In this document: piece by piece, positions 17,367 to 25,929 of the stretch | How positions within the stretch are numbered: position 1 is the first letter of the stretch | Layout of the letters: the number at the start of each line of letters is the position of its first letter | Assembly (NCBI RefSeq): GCF_025717005.1 | Contig: NZ_JAOVZU010000001.1 | Span: 549,091-613,090 of the forward strand | Direction of reading: 5' to 3' | From: Actinotalea endophytica | GTDB taxonomy: Bacteria > Actinomycetota > Actinomycetes > Actinomycetales > Cellulomonadaceae | Length of the DNA: 64,000 nucleotides | Made by a program: the position numbers and the translations under genes | The notes under the pieces: generated by a model | The model's database searches: none | What the model was told of the DNA's origin: nothing | Seen by the model: only the letters and a program-made list of their open reading frames with translations

Positions 17367-18884
17367 TCACTCGGTGTCCTCGTCCACCCAGTTGAAGGTC
17401 TTGGTGACGGCCTTCTTCCAGTTCCGGTAGGTCTTCTCGCGGTGGCCCTCGTCCATCGCGGGCGTCCAGCGCTTGTCCTCGGCCCAGTTGTCGATGACGT
17501 CCTGCTCGCCGGACCAGAAGTCGACCGCGATGCCGGCCGCGTAGGCCGCGCCGAGCGCCGTGGTCTCCGCGACCTTCGGGCGCACCACGTGCACGCCGAG
17601 GACGTCGGCCTGGAACTGCATCAGGGTCTCGTTGGCGATCATGCCGCCGTCGACCTTGAGCTCCTTCAGCTCGACACCGGAGTCCGCCTCCATGGCGTCC
17701 AGCACCTCGCGGGTCTGGAAGGCGGTGGCCTCCAGGGCCGCGCGGGCGATGTGGCCCTTGTTGACGTACCGGGTCAGGCCGACGAGCGCACCGCGTGCGT
17801 CCGCCCGCCAGTACGGCGCGAACAGGCCGGAGAACGCCGGCACGAAGTACGCGCCGCCGTTGTCCTCGACCGTCTTGGCCAGGTCCTCGACCTCGGGGGC
17901 CGAGGAGATGATGCCGAGGTTGTCGCGCAGCCACTGGATCAGCGAGCCGGTCACCGCGATCGAGCCCTCGAGGGCGTAGATCGGGGCCCTCTCGCCGATC
18001 TTGTAGCACACGGTGGTGAGCAGGCCGTTCTTCGACGGGACCGGCTCGGTACCGGTGTTCAGCAGCATGAAGTTGCCGGTGCCGTAGGTGTTCTTCGCGT
18101 CGCCGACGTTGAAGCACGCCTGGCCGAACGTCGCGGCCTGCTGGTCGCCGAGGATGCCGGAGATCGGCACGCCCGGGACCATGCCGCCCTGGCGGCCGTG
18201 GCCGTACACCTCGGACGAGGACTTGATCTCGGGGAGCATGGACATCGGGATGCCCATCTCGCCGGCGATCTCGGCGTCCCAGCTGAGGGTCGCGAGGTCC
18301 ATCAGCATGGTGCGCGAGGCGTTGGTCACGTCGGTCACGTGCACGCCGCCGTCGACGCCGCCGGTCATGTTCCACAGCACCCACGCGTCGGTGTTGCCGA
18401 ACGCGAGCTGGCCGGCCTCGGCCTTCGCCCGGGCGCCCTCGACGTTGTCCAGGATCCAGCGGATCTTCGGGCCCGAGAAGTAGGTCGCCAGCGGGAGGCC
18501 GACCCGGTCCTTGTAGCGCTCGGCGCCGCCGCCGAGGGCAGCGAGCTCGTCGCAGATCTTGTTGGTGCGGGTGTCCTGCCAGACGATCGCGTTGTAGACC
18601 GGCTCGCCCGTGGTGCGGTCCCAGACCACCGCGGTCTCGCGCTGGTTGGTGATACCGACCGCGGCGATGTCCTTGTGCGTGAGGTTGGCACGGGTCAGCG
18701 CGAGGCCGACCACCTCACGGACGTTCACCCAGATCTCCGTCGGGTCGTGCTCGACCCAGCCCGGCTTGGGGAAGATCTGCTCGTGCTCCTTCTGGCCGGT
18801 GGACACGATGAGGCCGCTGTGGTCGAAGACGATCGCACGCGAGCTCGTCGTGCCCTGGTCGATGGCGAGGATGTAGTCAGCCAT
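17367..18884 (-). CDS. glpK: Glycerol kinase
   Basis: ATP-dependent kinase (505 residues, normal family length) that makes sn-glycerol 3-phosphate and traps glycerol in the cell. FGGY-family features are clear: the phosphate-1 motif [10 protein letters not shown] at residues 9-18, [17 protein letters not shown], the [14 protein letters not shown] region and the adenosine-binding DGGMIANE segment. Start ATG 18884 has AAGGACGG upstream. It is the last of glpD-glpF-glpK on the minus strand, 209 bases behind glpF with hairpins between. Control by the divergent SorC regulator is inferred. Confidence 0.95.
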   Translation of the reverse strand: MADYILAIDQGTTSSRAIVFDHSGLIVSTGQKEHEQIFPKPGWVEHDPTEIWVNVREVVGLALTRANLTHKDIAAVGITNQRETAVVWDRTTGEPVYNAIVWQDTRTNKICDELAALGGGAERYKDRVGLPLATYFSGPKIRWILDNVEGARAKAEAGQLAFGNTDAWVLWNMTGGVDGGVHVTDVTNASRTMLMDLATLSWDAEIAGEMGIPMSMLPEIKSSSEVYGHGRQGGMVPGVPISGILGDQQAATFGQACFNVGDAKNTYGTGNFMLLNTGTEPVPSKNGLLTTVCYKIGERAPIYALEGSIAVTGSLIQWLRDNLGIISSAPEVEDLAKTVEDNGGAYFVPAFSGLFAPYWRADARGALVGLTRYVNKGHIARAALEATAFQTREVLDAMEADSGVELKELKVDGGMIANETLMQFQADVLGVHVVRPKVAETTALGAAYAAGIAVDFWSGEQDVIDNWAEDKRWTPAMDEGHREKTYRNWKKAVTKTFNWVDEDTE

Positions 18885-19048
18885 GTCCGTCCTTCGTCGG
18901 TTGTCGCTTCGCGGTGAGTCGCACCGCTGCGAGGGGGGTTGCCCCCAGGTGTCGGGGTCGGGGACCCCGGTTCGGGCGCTCGTGGCACCCGGTCATGCTG
19001 TGCGACGGCCCTGCGGCCGACGCGATGGGGGCAGGAGGCCCCTGAGAC

Positions 19049-19084
19049 GGGGTGCGGAACCCGTGGGGGTGGGTCCCGCACCCC
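19049..19084 (-). terminator. Hairpin after glpF
   Basis: GGGGTGCGG (19049-19057) pairs with CCGCACCCC (19076-19084) just past the glpF stop. Together with other G/C-rich stems in the 209-base glpF-glpK spacer it could attenuate read-through into glpK. Confidence 0.5.
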
Positions 19085-19093
19085 GCTGACTCA

Positions 19094-19825
19094 TCAGGCG
19101 AGGTACCACTGGCCGACGAGACCGGCCAGTGCGCCACCGACGATCGGGCCGAGGACCGGGACCCAGGAGTAGGCCCAGTCGCTCGAGCCCTTGCCGGGGA
19201 TCGGCAGGAGGGCGTGCGCGATGCGGGGTGCCAGGTCGCGGTTCGGGTTGATGGCGTACCCGGTCGGGCCGCCGAGGCTGATGCCGATGCCGACCACGAG
19301 CAGGGCGACGGCGAGCGGGCCGAGGCCCGACGGGGTCGGCCCGAAGGCCAGGATGACGAACACCAGCACGAAGGTGCCGATGACCTCGGTGATGAAGTTC
19401 CAGGTGTAGCTGCGGATCTCCGGGCCGGTCGAGAACACGGCGAGCTTGATGGCCGGGTCGGCCTGCTCGTCGAAGTGCTTCTTGTAGGCCAGCCAGGCCA
19501 GCACGGCACCCAGGAACGCGCCGAGCATCTCACCGCCGAGGTAGACCATCGCGTTGCTGAAGTTCGCGGCGACCCCCGGTGCGAACTCCGCCGCGCCGTT
19601 GGCCAGCAGGCCGATCGTGACGGCGAAGTTCAGGTGCGCACCGGACTTGTACGCCACGTACACACCGGCGAACACGCCGAGGCCCCACCCGAAGTTGATG
19701 AGCAGCCAGCCGCCGTTGTTGCCCTTCGTCTTGGGCAGGATGACGTTGGCCACGACACCAGCACCCAGCAGCAGCAGCATCGCCGTGCCGAGGGTCTCGG
19801 AGACGAAGACTTCTCCCAATGTCAT
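19094..19825 (-). CDS. glpF: Glycerol uptake facilitator (MIP/aquaglyceroporin)
   Basis: Membrane channel of 243 residues with six helices and two half-helices, letting glycerol diffuse in. The two signature loops deviate from the classical NPA: the first reads HLNFAVT (N66-F67-A68) and the second reads NPNRD (N193-P194-N195) while keeping the selectivity-filter Arg (R196) and Asp. The context (between glpD and glpK) and GYAINP/RDLAPR support a glycerol channel. GAGGAAG precedes the ATG. A compact hairpin separates it from glpD upstream. Confidence 0.88.
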   Translation of the reverse strand: MTLGEVFVSETLGTAMLLLLGAGVVANVILPKTKGNNGGWLLINFGWGLGVFAGVYVAYKSGAHLNFAVTIGLLANGAAEFAPGVAANFSNAMVYLGGEMLGAFLGAVLAWLAYKKHFDEQADPAIKLAVFSTGPEIRSYTWNFITEVIGTFVLVFVILAFGPTPSGLGPLAVALLVVGIGISLGGPTGYAINPNRDLAPRIAHALLPIPGKGSSDWAYSWVPVLGPIVGGALAGLVGQWYLA

Positions 19826-19902
19826 GTGCGCTTCCTCGTTTCACTCGCGGACTTCGTTGTCACGTGCGCCCCGGACGGCGCCCGGGGGATCCAGAGGTGA
19901 GA

Positions 19903-19920
19903 CCCCGGGAGCGCCCGGGG
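19903..19920 (-). terminator. Hairpin after glpD
   Basis: CCCCGGG (19903-19909) and CCCGGGG (19914-19920) form a tight stem with a 4-base loop 22-39 bases past the glpD stop. It may partly end the glpD transcript before glpF. Confidence 0.5.
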
Positions 19921-19941
19921 GGATCGGGGGGTGGTGCTGGT

Positions 19942-21702
19942 CTAGGCGGTCGCGTGCTCCTTGGATCCGAGCGGGACCATCGGGGCGATGTCGGCAGCCT
20001 TCAGGCGGATGGCCTCGGCCTTCTCGTCGCCGTACTCGTGGGACGCGGCCTCCTCCGCTTCGCACCGAGCCCGGTACGAGGCGATCTCCGCGGCCTTGCG
20101 CTTGGCGTCCCAGCCGAGCCGCTCGGCGACCAGGTCGGCGATCTCGTCGATCGCGCCGAGGCCGCGGTCGCGCTGCTCGTAGACCAGGCGGGTGCGGTGC
20201 AGCATGACGTCCTCGAGGTGCAGCACGCCTTCGTGGGTGGCGGCGTAGGCGACCTCGGCCCGCAGGTACGCGGGCGCACCCTCGAGCGGCTTGCCGAGCG
20301 ACGGGTCGGCCTCGACGGTGTCGATGATCTCCGAGAGCATCGAGCCGTACCGGTGCAGCAGGTGGTCGACCATCGCCGTGGTCCAGCCGTACGTGGTCGC
20401 GATGCGGGCCGCCTGGCGCTGCAGGACCGCGTGGCCCTCGGCGCCGGCCAGCGGGATCCGGTCGGTCAGCGACGGCAGGCTCGCGGACCGCTCGCCGATC
20501 GCGAAGTCCACGGCGTCCTTGGCCATCACGCGGTACGTGGTGAGCTTGCCGCCCGCGATGACCGTGAGGCCAGGCGTGGGGGAGGCGACGGTGTGCTCGC
20601 GCGAGACCTTGGCCGAGGAGGTGCCCTCCTTGGTCCCCGGCTGCAGGAGCGGGCGGAGCCCGGCCCACGAGCCGATCACGTCGTCGCGGGTCAGCGGGGT
20701 GGCGAGCACGGCGTTCGCGTGCTCGATCACGTAGTCGATGTCCTCGGCCGTGGCGACCGGGTGGACCAGCTCCTGCTTCCACTCGGTGTCGGTGGTCCCG
20801 ATCACCCAGTAGCGCGACCACGGGATCACGAAGAGCACGCTCTTCTCGGTCTGCAGGATCAGGCCGACCTCGCCGCGGATCCGCTCGCGCGGGACGACGA
20901 TGTGGATGCCCTTCGAGGCGAGCACGTGCAGGCCGCCCTCGGTGCCGGCCAGCGCCTCGGTCTCCTCGGTCCACACGCCGGTGGCGTTGATCACCTGGTC
21001 GGCGTGGCAGGTGAACTTCTTCCCGGTCTCGAGGTCGACCAGGACGGCGCCGTTGACCACGCCGGTGCCGCGCTTGGTCAGCTCGACGACCTGGGTGCGG
21101 CTGGCGGCGTAGGCGCCGTAGCTCACGGCGGTGCGGATCAGGGTGGCGACCAGTCGGGCGTCGTCCACGCTCGCGTCGTAGTAGCGCACCGCGCCGACCG
21201 CGGCGTCGTGCCGCAGGTCGGGGAACATCCGCTCCATGCCCGGGCGGGACACGTGCCGGTGCCACGGCATGGCGCGCTTGCCCGGGGCGATCGAGGCGAG
21301 CGTGTCGTAGAGCGCGACGCCGGCGCCGACGTAGGCGCGCTCCCAGTACGCGTTCTCCAGCGGGTAGAGGAACGACACGGGCCGGACCAGGTGCGGGGCG
21401 ATCTTCTTGAGCAGCAGGTCGCGCTCGGTCAGCGCCTCGTGCACCAGGTGGAAGTCGAGCATCTGCAGGTAGCGCAGGCCGCCGTGGACGAGCTTGCTGG
21501 ACCGGCTCGAGGTGCCGCTGGACCAGTCCTGCGCCTCGACGATGCCGACCCGCAGGCCACGCGTCACGGCGTCGAGAGCGATCCCGGCCCCGGTGACCCC
21601 ACCGCCGATGACGAGGACGTCGATCTCGTTGCCCTCACCGGTGGCGGCCAGGGCGTCCAGGGCTCGCTGCCGGGTCTGCGGTGTCAGGGCTACCGTCTTC
21701 AC
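19942..21702 (-). CDS. glpD: Aerobic glycerol-3-phosphate dehydrogenase
   Basis: FAD enzyme of 586 residues that oxidises sn-glycerol 3-phosphate to dihydroxyacetone phosphate and feeds electrons to quinones at the membrane. The dinucleotide motif IGGGVTGAG is at residues 32-40, followed by SSGTSSRSSKLVHGGLRYL, the FAD/substrate signature of GlpD, and a C-terminal cap domain. The GTG at 21702 is chosen because GAGGAGG lies 5-11 bases upstream; a longer frame to 21852 would cross the operator and lacks homology. It leads the glpD-F-K group and is divergent from the SorC regulator. Confidence 0.94.
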   Translation of the reverse strand: MKTVALTPQTRQRALDALAATGEGNEIDVLVIGGGVTGAGIALDAVTRGLRVGIVEAQDWSSGTSSRSSKLVHGGLRYLQMLDFHLVHEALTERDLLLKKIAPHLVRPVSFLYPLENAYWERAYVGAGVALYDTLASIAPGKRAMPWHRHVSRPGMERMFPDLRHDAAVGAVRYYDASVDDARLVATLIRTAVSYGAYAASRTQVVELTKRGTGVVNGAVLVDLETGKKFTCHADQVINATGVWTEETEALAGTEGGLHVLASKGIHIVVPRERIRGEVGLILQTEKSVLFVIPWSRYWVIGTTDTEWKQELVHPVATAEDIDYVIEHANAVLATPLTRDDVIGSWAGLRPLLQPGTKEGTSSAKVSREHTVASPTPGLTVIAGGKLTTYRVMAKDAVDFAIGERSASLPSLTDRIPLAGAEGHAVLQRQAARIATTYGWTTAMVDHLLHRYGSMLSEIIDTVEADPSLGKPLEGAPAYLRAEVAYAATHEGVLHLEDVMLHRTRLVYEQRDRGLGAIDEIADLVAERLGWDAKRKAAEIASYRARCEAEEAASHEYGDEKAEAIRLKAADIAPMVPLGSKEHATA

Positions 21703-21822
21703 ACTCGTCCTCCTCGACGTCCTGCACTTCTTGGCCCTCGGTTCTGACCGGTGGTGCTGATGGGTCCGAGGTCCCGTCTCGGCCCTATGCTGGTCACCGC
21801 GCGAACGAACGCGCAACCCAGG

Positions 21823-21836
21823 TGCACAAATGTGCA
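21823..21836. promoter_or_regulatory. Palindromic operator between glpD and the SorC regulator
   Basis: TGCACA-AA-TGTGCA is a perfect 6+2+6 inverted repeat, 33 bases before the regulator start and about 120 bases before glpD. It is the best candidate binding site for the SorC protein in the divergent spacer. Confidence 0.65.
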
Positions 21837-21868
21837 ACAGGTCGACCGGCACGGCCCAGGGAGGTGTC

Positions 21869-22819
21869 GTGGACGACGAGGACGTCCTGCGTGCGGCGTC
21901 GATGTACTACCTGCAGGACATGAAGATGGAGGTCATCGCGCGGCACCTGAACACGTCGCGATCGACCGTCTCGAGGCTCATCAAGAAGGCGCGCAGCAGC
22001 GGGATCGTGGAGATCCACCTGCGCCCGGCGCGCACCCGGGCACCCGGTCTGACCCGCACGATCGCCCGGCGGTACGGCATCGAGGCCTACGTCGCGCCGG
22101 TGTCCGACTCCGCGAGCGACGTCGAGCGGCTCGACCAGGTCGCCATCACCACCTCCAAGCTCATCTCGGCGTGGTTCGACTCCGACATGGTGCTCGGCAT
22201 CGCGTGGGGCACGACCCTCGCGGCGATCGGCCGGCGGTTGACCCCGAAACCCACCCGGAACAGTGCCGTCGTCCAGCTCAACGGTGCGGCGAACACGCGC
22301 ACGAGCGGGTTCGAGTACGCCTCCGACCTGATCTCCGGGTTCGCCGCCGCGTTCGACGCGACGGTGCACCACTTCCCGGTCCCCGCGTTCTTCGACTACC
22401 CGGAGACCAAGGCGGCCATGTGGCGCGAGCGCTCGGTCAAACGTGTGCTCGACGTGCAACGACGTGCAGACATCGCGCTGTTCGGCGTCGGGGCGGTCAG
22501 CGGTGGTCTGCCGTCCCACGTCTACTCGGCCGGCTACCTCGAGCCGGAGGACATCGAGCTCCTGCACCGTGAGGGTGTGGTCGGCGACGTCTGCACCGTC
22601 TTCCTGCGCGGGGACGGCAGCTACCAGGACATCCCGATCAACGAGCGCGCGACCGGCCCCACACCCGAGGAGCTCCAGCGGATCGGCCGGCGGGTCTGTG
22701 CCGTCGCCGGCGACGCGAAGGTCGCGCCGCTGCGGGCCGCGCTCGCCGCCGGCGTCGTGACCGACCTGGTCATCGACGAGCTCACCGCCGAGGCGTTGGT
22801 CGCGGGGCCAGTAGCGTGA
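21869..22819 (+). CDS. SorC/DeoR-type sugar-binding transcriptional regulator (glycerol locus)
   Basis: Regulator of 316 residues: N-terminal helix-turn-helix (MKMEVIARHLNTSRSTVSRLIKKA, about residues 18-41) and a SorC effector domain that in the family binds a phosphorylated sugar or polyol. The GTG at 21869 has AGGGAGG 4 bases upstream; an ATG-like start 39 bases earlier would overlap the palindrome and has no ribosome site. Its divergent position next to glpD, plus the TGCACAAATGTGCA palindrome, suggests control of glpDFK in response to glycerol 3-phosphate or a similar ligand; that is inference. Many actinobacteria use such a regulator instead of GlpR. Confidence 0.82.
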   Translation: MDDEDVLRAASMYYLQDMKMEVIARHLNTSRSTVSRLIKKARSSGIVEIHLRPARTRAPGLTRTIARRYGIEAYVAPVSDSASDVERLDQVAITTSKLISAWFDSDMVLGIAWGTTLAAIGRRLTPKPTRNSAVVQLNGAANTRTSGFEYASDLISGFAAAFDATVHHFPVPAFFDYPETKAAMWRERSVKRVLDVQRRADIALFGVGAVSGGLPSHVYSAGYLEPEDIELLHREGVVGDVCTVFLRGDGSYQDIPINERATGPTPEELQRIGRRVCAVAGDAKVAPLRAALAAGVVTDLVIDELTAEALVAGPVA

Positions 22820-22823
22820 GCGC

Positions 22824-23339
22824 GTGACCGGAACCGTACGGCTGCGCGCCGCGCTGCCCCGCGACGTCAAGGCGATCCGCGACCTGGTCGCCCCGTACGC
22901 CGAGTCCAGGATCCTGCTGGCCAAGGAGCTGGTCGGCTACTACGAGGCGATCCAGGAGTTCGTCGTCGCCGAGGGCGAGGACGGTGAGGTGCTCGGCTGC
23001 GGTGCGCTGCACGTGATGTGGTCCGACCTCGCCGAGGTGCGCACGCTCGCCGTGCACCCCGACCACCGACGGACCGGCGTGGGCCACTCTCTGCTGATCG
23101 CGCTGCTCGACCGCGCGCGCGCCCTGGGCCTGGCTCGGGTCTTCTGCTTGACGTTCGAGGTCGACTTCTTCGCGTCGCACGGCTTCCGCGCGATCGCCGG
23201 GACGCCGGTCGACCCCGAGGTGTTCGCCGAGCTGCTGCGCTCGCACGACGACGGGGTCGCCGAGTTCCTCGACCTCGCGCACGTGAAGCCGAACACGCTC
23301 GGCAACACCCGGATGCTGATCGACCTCAGCCCGCGCTGA
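22824..23339 (+). CDS. argA: Amino-acid N-acetyltransferase (N-acetylglutamate synthase, Rv2747 type)
   Basis: GNAT enzyme of 171 residues catalysing acetyl-CoA plus L-glutamate to N-acetylglutamate, the first step of arginine synthesis. It is a short form without an amino-acid-kinase domain, like M. tuberculosis Rv2747: shared blocks are GCGALHVMWSDLAEVRTLAV, the acetyl-CoA loop HRRTGVGH, LTFEVDFFASHGF and the C-terminal FLDLAHVKPNTLGN. The GTG at 22824 has TAGCGT ending 6 bases upstream and no Shine-Dalgarno, so leaderless translation is likely although it lies 4 bases past the SorC stop. Its 3' end overlaps the convergent gene by 14 bases. Confidence 0.88.
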   Translation: MTGTVRLRAALPRDVKAIRDLVAPYAESRILLAKELVGYYEAIQEFVVAEGEDGEVLGCGALHVMWSDLAEVRTLAVHPDHRRTGVGHSLLIALLDRARALGLARVFCLTFEVDFFASHGFRAIAGTPVDPEVFAELLRSHDDGVAEFLDLAHVKPNTLGNTRMLIDLSPR

Positions 23340-24930
23340 CCTGCCAGGTCGCGAGCCAGCCGCCACCGGTGTCGTTGGCGGCGTCCACGACGACCGTCCA
23401 GGAGCCTCCGCGGAAGGTGCCCGACGCGCGGTCGATGCCGTCGTGGTCCGGGGCCCGGTGCGTCTGCTCGTCGGCGAGGGCGTACCCGGCCCCCGCCATG
23501 GCCGCCTTGATCCGGTCCCACGTCGCCGCGTCGGTCCAGGACTGACCGACCACCCACGCCTGGTCGCCGATCTGGTCGAAGTCCTGGGCGTCGACCCCGT
23601 CGAACGTCGTCGCGCCCCCGCCGACCACCGGTACGTCCGCCGGAACCGGTGCCGGGTCGTAGGCGAACCAGCTGGCGGCCGAGATCAGGGCGACCTCGGC
23701 ATCGGCGTCGTCGCCGAGAGCCGGCGTCAGATCGACCCCGACCACCGACCTCGTCCAGATCTCGATCGGGATCGACTCGTCCAGCGGTTCGCCGGTCCGG
23801 CAGTCGGCGATCCCGCCGAGGCTCACGAGGTCCTCGGCGTTGACGCGCGAGTGACGACCGAGGGTGGTGCCGACCTGGGGCCCGGAGGCAGGCTGCGCAC
23901 CGGCGTTCACGACGACGCCGTCCTGCGTGATCACCCAGGACAGCTCGGTGAACCGTACGTCGCCGTAGCTCGCCGGTCCGTCGTCGACCACGGCGACGGA
24001 GAAGTACGGCGCGCCGCCGTTGCGCTGCCAGGTGGTCTCTGCGGAGACCTGACCGAGGGCGGTCGGCTCGAGACCGGCCGCGCTCTGCCCGCAGGTCGGC
24101 AGGTCGGGCGCCGAGCTCGGCACCGGCTCCGGGTCGCCGATCTCCAAGGTCCGCGGCCCGGCGGCGAGCAGCAGGGTGCCCGGCCCGCCGTACGCCACGT
24201 CGTCGACCGTCACCGCGGCCAGCGGCACCACCTCGTAGAGGTCATAGGCGCCGTTCGGCAGCATGTCCAGGCTCACGACCTCGTTCTCCGACGAGCGCCC
24301 GCGCAGCCCGGGGATGCACGAGGTCAGGACGACCGGGCCCGGGGAGACGAGCGAGGAGGTCGGCTCGGTCGAGCCGACCGGCGACGCGGTCATCGCCCCG
24401 GTCCCGACCGCCACGACGCTGCCGGCCCACGGCCCCTCGCGGGCGACGACCGCGATCGTGATCGGCCCGCCTGCCTTGCCGTAGAAGCCCACGTCGCTGG
24501 CCAGCGAGGCCGTGGGGATGACGGCCTGGTCCGCGGGGAGCACGCCGTCGATCGGGTCCACGGTCAGGACCAGCTGCGCGCCGGCCGGGGCGTCGAGCAC
24601 CGGCGCGGCGTCCTCGCACTGCGGCACGGCCGCGACGGTCGCGGCGCTCGGCCAGGAGCCGGTCGGGCTGGGGGAGGTGCTCGGCGCCGGCGTCGGGTCG
24701 ATCGTCTGCGTGGGCGCGACCGGCGGCTGCGGTGTACCGCCGAGGTGCAGCAGCGACAGGCCGAGCGCACCCGCCGCGGCCGCGCCCGCGAGCCCGGCGA
24801 CCACGGTCCCGGCGAACCGCCGGCGTCCCCGGCGGGTGCTCGCCAGCACGTCGGCCAGCTCGGTGTCGTCCAGCCCGCCGCGATCCGCCGCGCCGGCGGC
24901 GATCTGCTCGAACGCGTCGGCGAGGTTCAT
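23326..24930 (-). CDS. Membrane-anchored protein encoded with an ECF sigma factor (putative anti-sigma or sensor)
   Basis: Protein of 534 residues. A cytoplasmic N-terminus of about 39 residues (acidic, then RRGRRRF) is followed by one membrane helix (about 40-63), a Pro/Thr/Ser linker (about 65-95) and a large extracytoplasmic part with no family I recognise. The start ATG overlaps the stop of the sigma-factor gene, the usual arrangement for an anti-sigma factor, but the cytoplasmic part is shorter than a zinc-binding ZAS domain and shows no HxxxCxxC motif. It may instead be an exported target or sensor of the sigma factor. The C-terminus (GGSWTVVVDA) looks like a small beta-rich domain. Confidence 0.6.
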   Translation of the reverse strand: MNLADAFEQIAAGAADRGGLDDTELADVLASTRRGRRRFAGTVVAGLAGAAAAGALGLSLLHLGGTPQPPVAPTQTIDPTPAPSTSPSPTGSWPSAATVAAVPQCEDAAPVLDAPAGAQLVLTVDPIDGVLPADQAVIPTASLASDVGFYGKAGGPITIAVVAREGPWAGSVVAVGTGAMTASPVGSTEPTSSLVSPGPVVLTSCIPGLRGRSSENEVVSLDMLPNGAYDLYEVVPLAAVTVDDVAYGGPGTLLLAAGPRTLEIGDPEPVPSSAPDLPTCGQSAAGLEPTALGQVSAETTWQRNGGAPYFSVAVVDDGPASYGDVRFTELSWVITQDGVVVNAGAQPASGPQVGTTLGRHSRVNAEDLVSLGGIADCRTGEPLDESIPIEIWTRSVVGVDLTPALGDDADAEVALISAASWFAYDPAPVPADVPVVGGGATTFDGVDAQDFDQIGDQAWVVGQSWTDAATWDRIKAAMAGAGYALADEQTHRAPDHDGIDRASGTFRGGSWTVVVDAANDTGGGWLATWQVSAG

Positions 24931-25457
24931 CGCTCCCCCTCCGTCAGGTCCACCGTGAGGCGTTCGTCGGACCCGAGCGGTCCCAGCGTGTCCTCGAGTC
25001 GACGGAGCCCGTCGGACAGGTAGCGCTTCGCGGTGCCCTCGCTGATCCCCAGGCGACGTGCCAGCTCGGGCACCGTGAGGTCGTCGTAGAACCGCAGCAC
25101 CACGCAGGCCCGCTCGCGCGGCGGCAGGCCGGACAGCGCCTGCTGGACGACGACCTGGTCGTCGGTCTGCGCGGTCGGGTCCGGGGCGACGGCCGGGGCG
25201 GCCGCCAGGTGCCGGCGCCCGGCCCACGTGCGATCACGGCGGTGCTCGTCGAGGAAGGCGTGCAGCACGGCGCGACGCACGTAGCCCTCCGTCGCCTGCG
25301 GGCCGAGCACGCGTGCGGGCCGCGACCACGAGCGCACCAGCGCCTCCTGCACGAGGTCGTGCGCGCGGGGCAGGTCACCGCAGAGCAGGTACGCGTAGCC
25401 GACCAGGGCGGCGCCGCGCCGGGTCGCCAGCGCAGTCAGCTCGTCCTGCCAGGCCAT
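24927..25457 (-). CDS. RNA polymerase sigma factor, ECF subfamily (SigE/SigM-like)
   Basis: Sigma-70 family protein of 176 residues. Region 2 (about residues 8-75, with ahDLVQEALVRSW and the YVRRAVLHAFLDEHRR core-binding/-10 helices) is joined by a linker to region 4 (about 105-160), which carries the helix-turn-helix LTVPELARRLGISEGTAKRYL. It has the common actinobacterial SigE/SACE_1925-like layout. GGGGGCGGAG precedes the ATG. Its stop overlaps the start of the membrane protein downstream, suggesting that that protein modulates it. No promoter matching a known ECF consensus was identified. Confidence 0.85.
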   Translation of the reverse strand: MAWQDELTALATRRGAALVGYAYLLCGDLPRAHDLVQEALVRSWSRPARVLGPQATEGYVRRAVLHAFLDEHRRDRTWAGRRHLAAAPAVAPDPTAQTDDQVVVQQALSGLPPRERACVVLRFYDDLTVPELARRLGISEGTAKRYLSDGLRRLEDTLGPLGSDERLTVDLTEGER

Positions 25458-25518
25458 CTCCGCCCCCTCTCACCGACATCAACGACGGAGGGCGGCGAAA
25501 CGTTGGGTGCCGACGGCC

Positions 25519-25872
25519 TCAGCGCGGGCCGACGACCTCGACCTCCGGGTAGCGGCCGGCGAGGTCCAGCATGCCGACACAGTCGACCACCACGGCGACC
25601 AGGTCCGTCACGGCGCGGGTGAGCTCGACCTCGCCGCGCTCCCAGAGGAGCAGCAGGCCCGGCCCGAGCTCGACCGGGGGATGGCCGGCGGCCTCGACGA
25701 CGGCCGCGCCGCTGACCACCGTGATGATCCGGCGGTGCTGCGTGGCGGGGTGCTCCAGCGTTCCTCCCGCCGGTACCCGGACCACGCTGACCTCTGCGGT
25801 ACCCATGACCGGGGGCAGCACGTCGAGCGCGACGTCGTCGTCGCGTCTGGCCGGCATCGTGTACAGGCGCAC
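25519..25872 (-). CDS. Small cupin-domain protein
   Basis: Protein of 117 residues predicted to form a single cupin barrel. The VRVPAGGTLEHPATQHRRIITVVSG stretch (seen as VPAGGTLEH and ITVVSG) corresponds to cupin motif 1, with H41 and H47 as the only obvious metal-binding candidates, and a short second motif follows around residues 68-80. Similar short proteins are HutD-like or mannose-6-phosphate isomerase-like cupins of unknown role. The GTG start is the first in a clear frame; there is no strong Shine-Dalgarno. Function not assigned. Confidence 0.6.
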   Translation of the reverse strand: MRLYTMPARRDDDVALDVLPPVMGTAEVSVVRVPAGGTLEHPATQHRRIITVVSGAAVVEAAGHPPVELGPGLLLLWERGEVELTRAVTDLVAVVVDCVGMLDLAGRYPEVEVVGPR

Positions 25873-25929
25873 CCCGACAGAGTGGCGGCCGACGGGGTCG
25901 CCCGGGTGGGGCCTCAGTCCTGGACCGCC

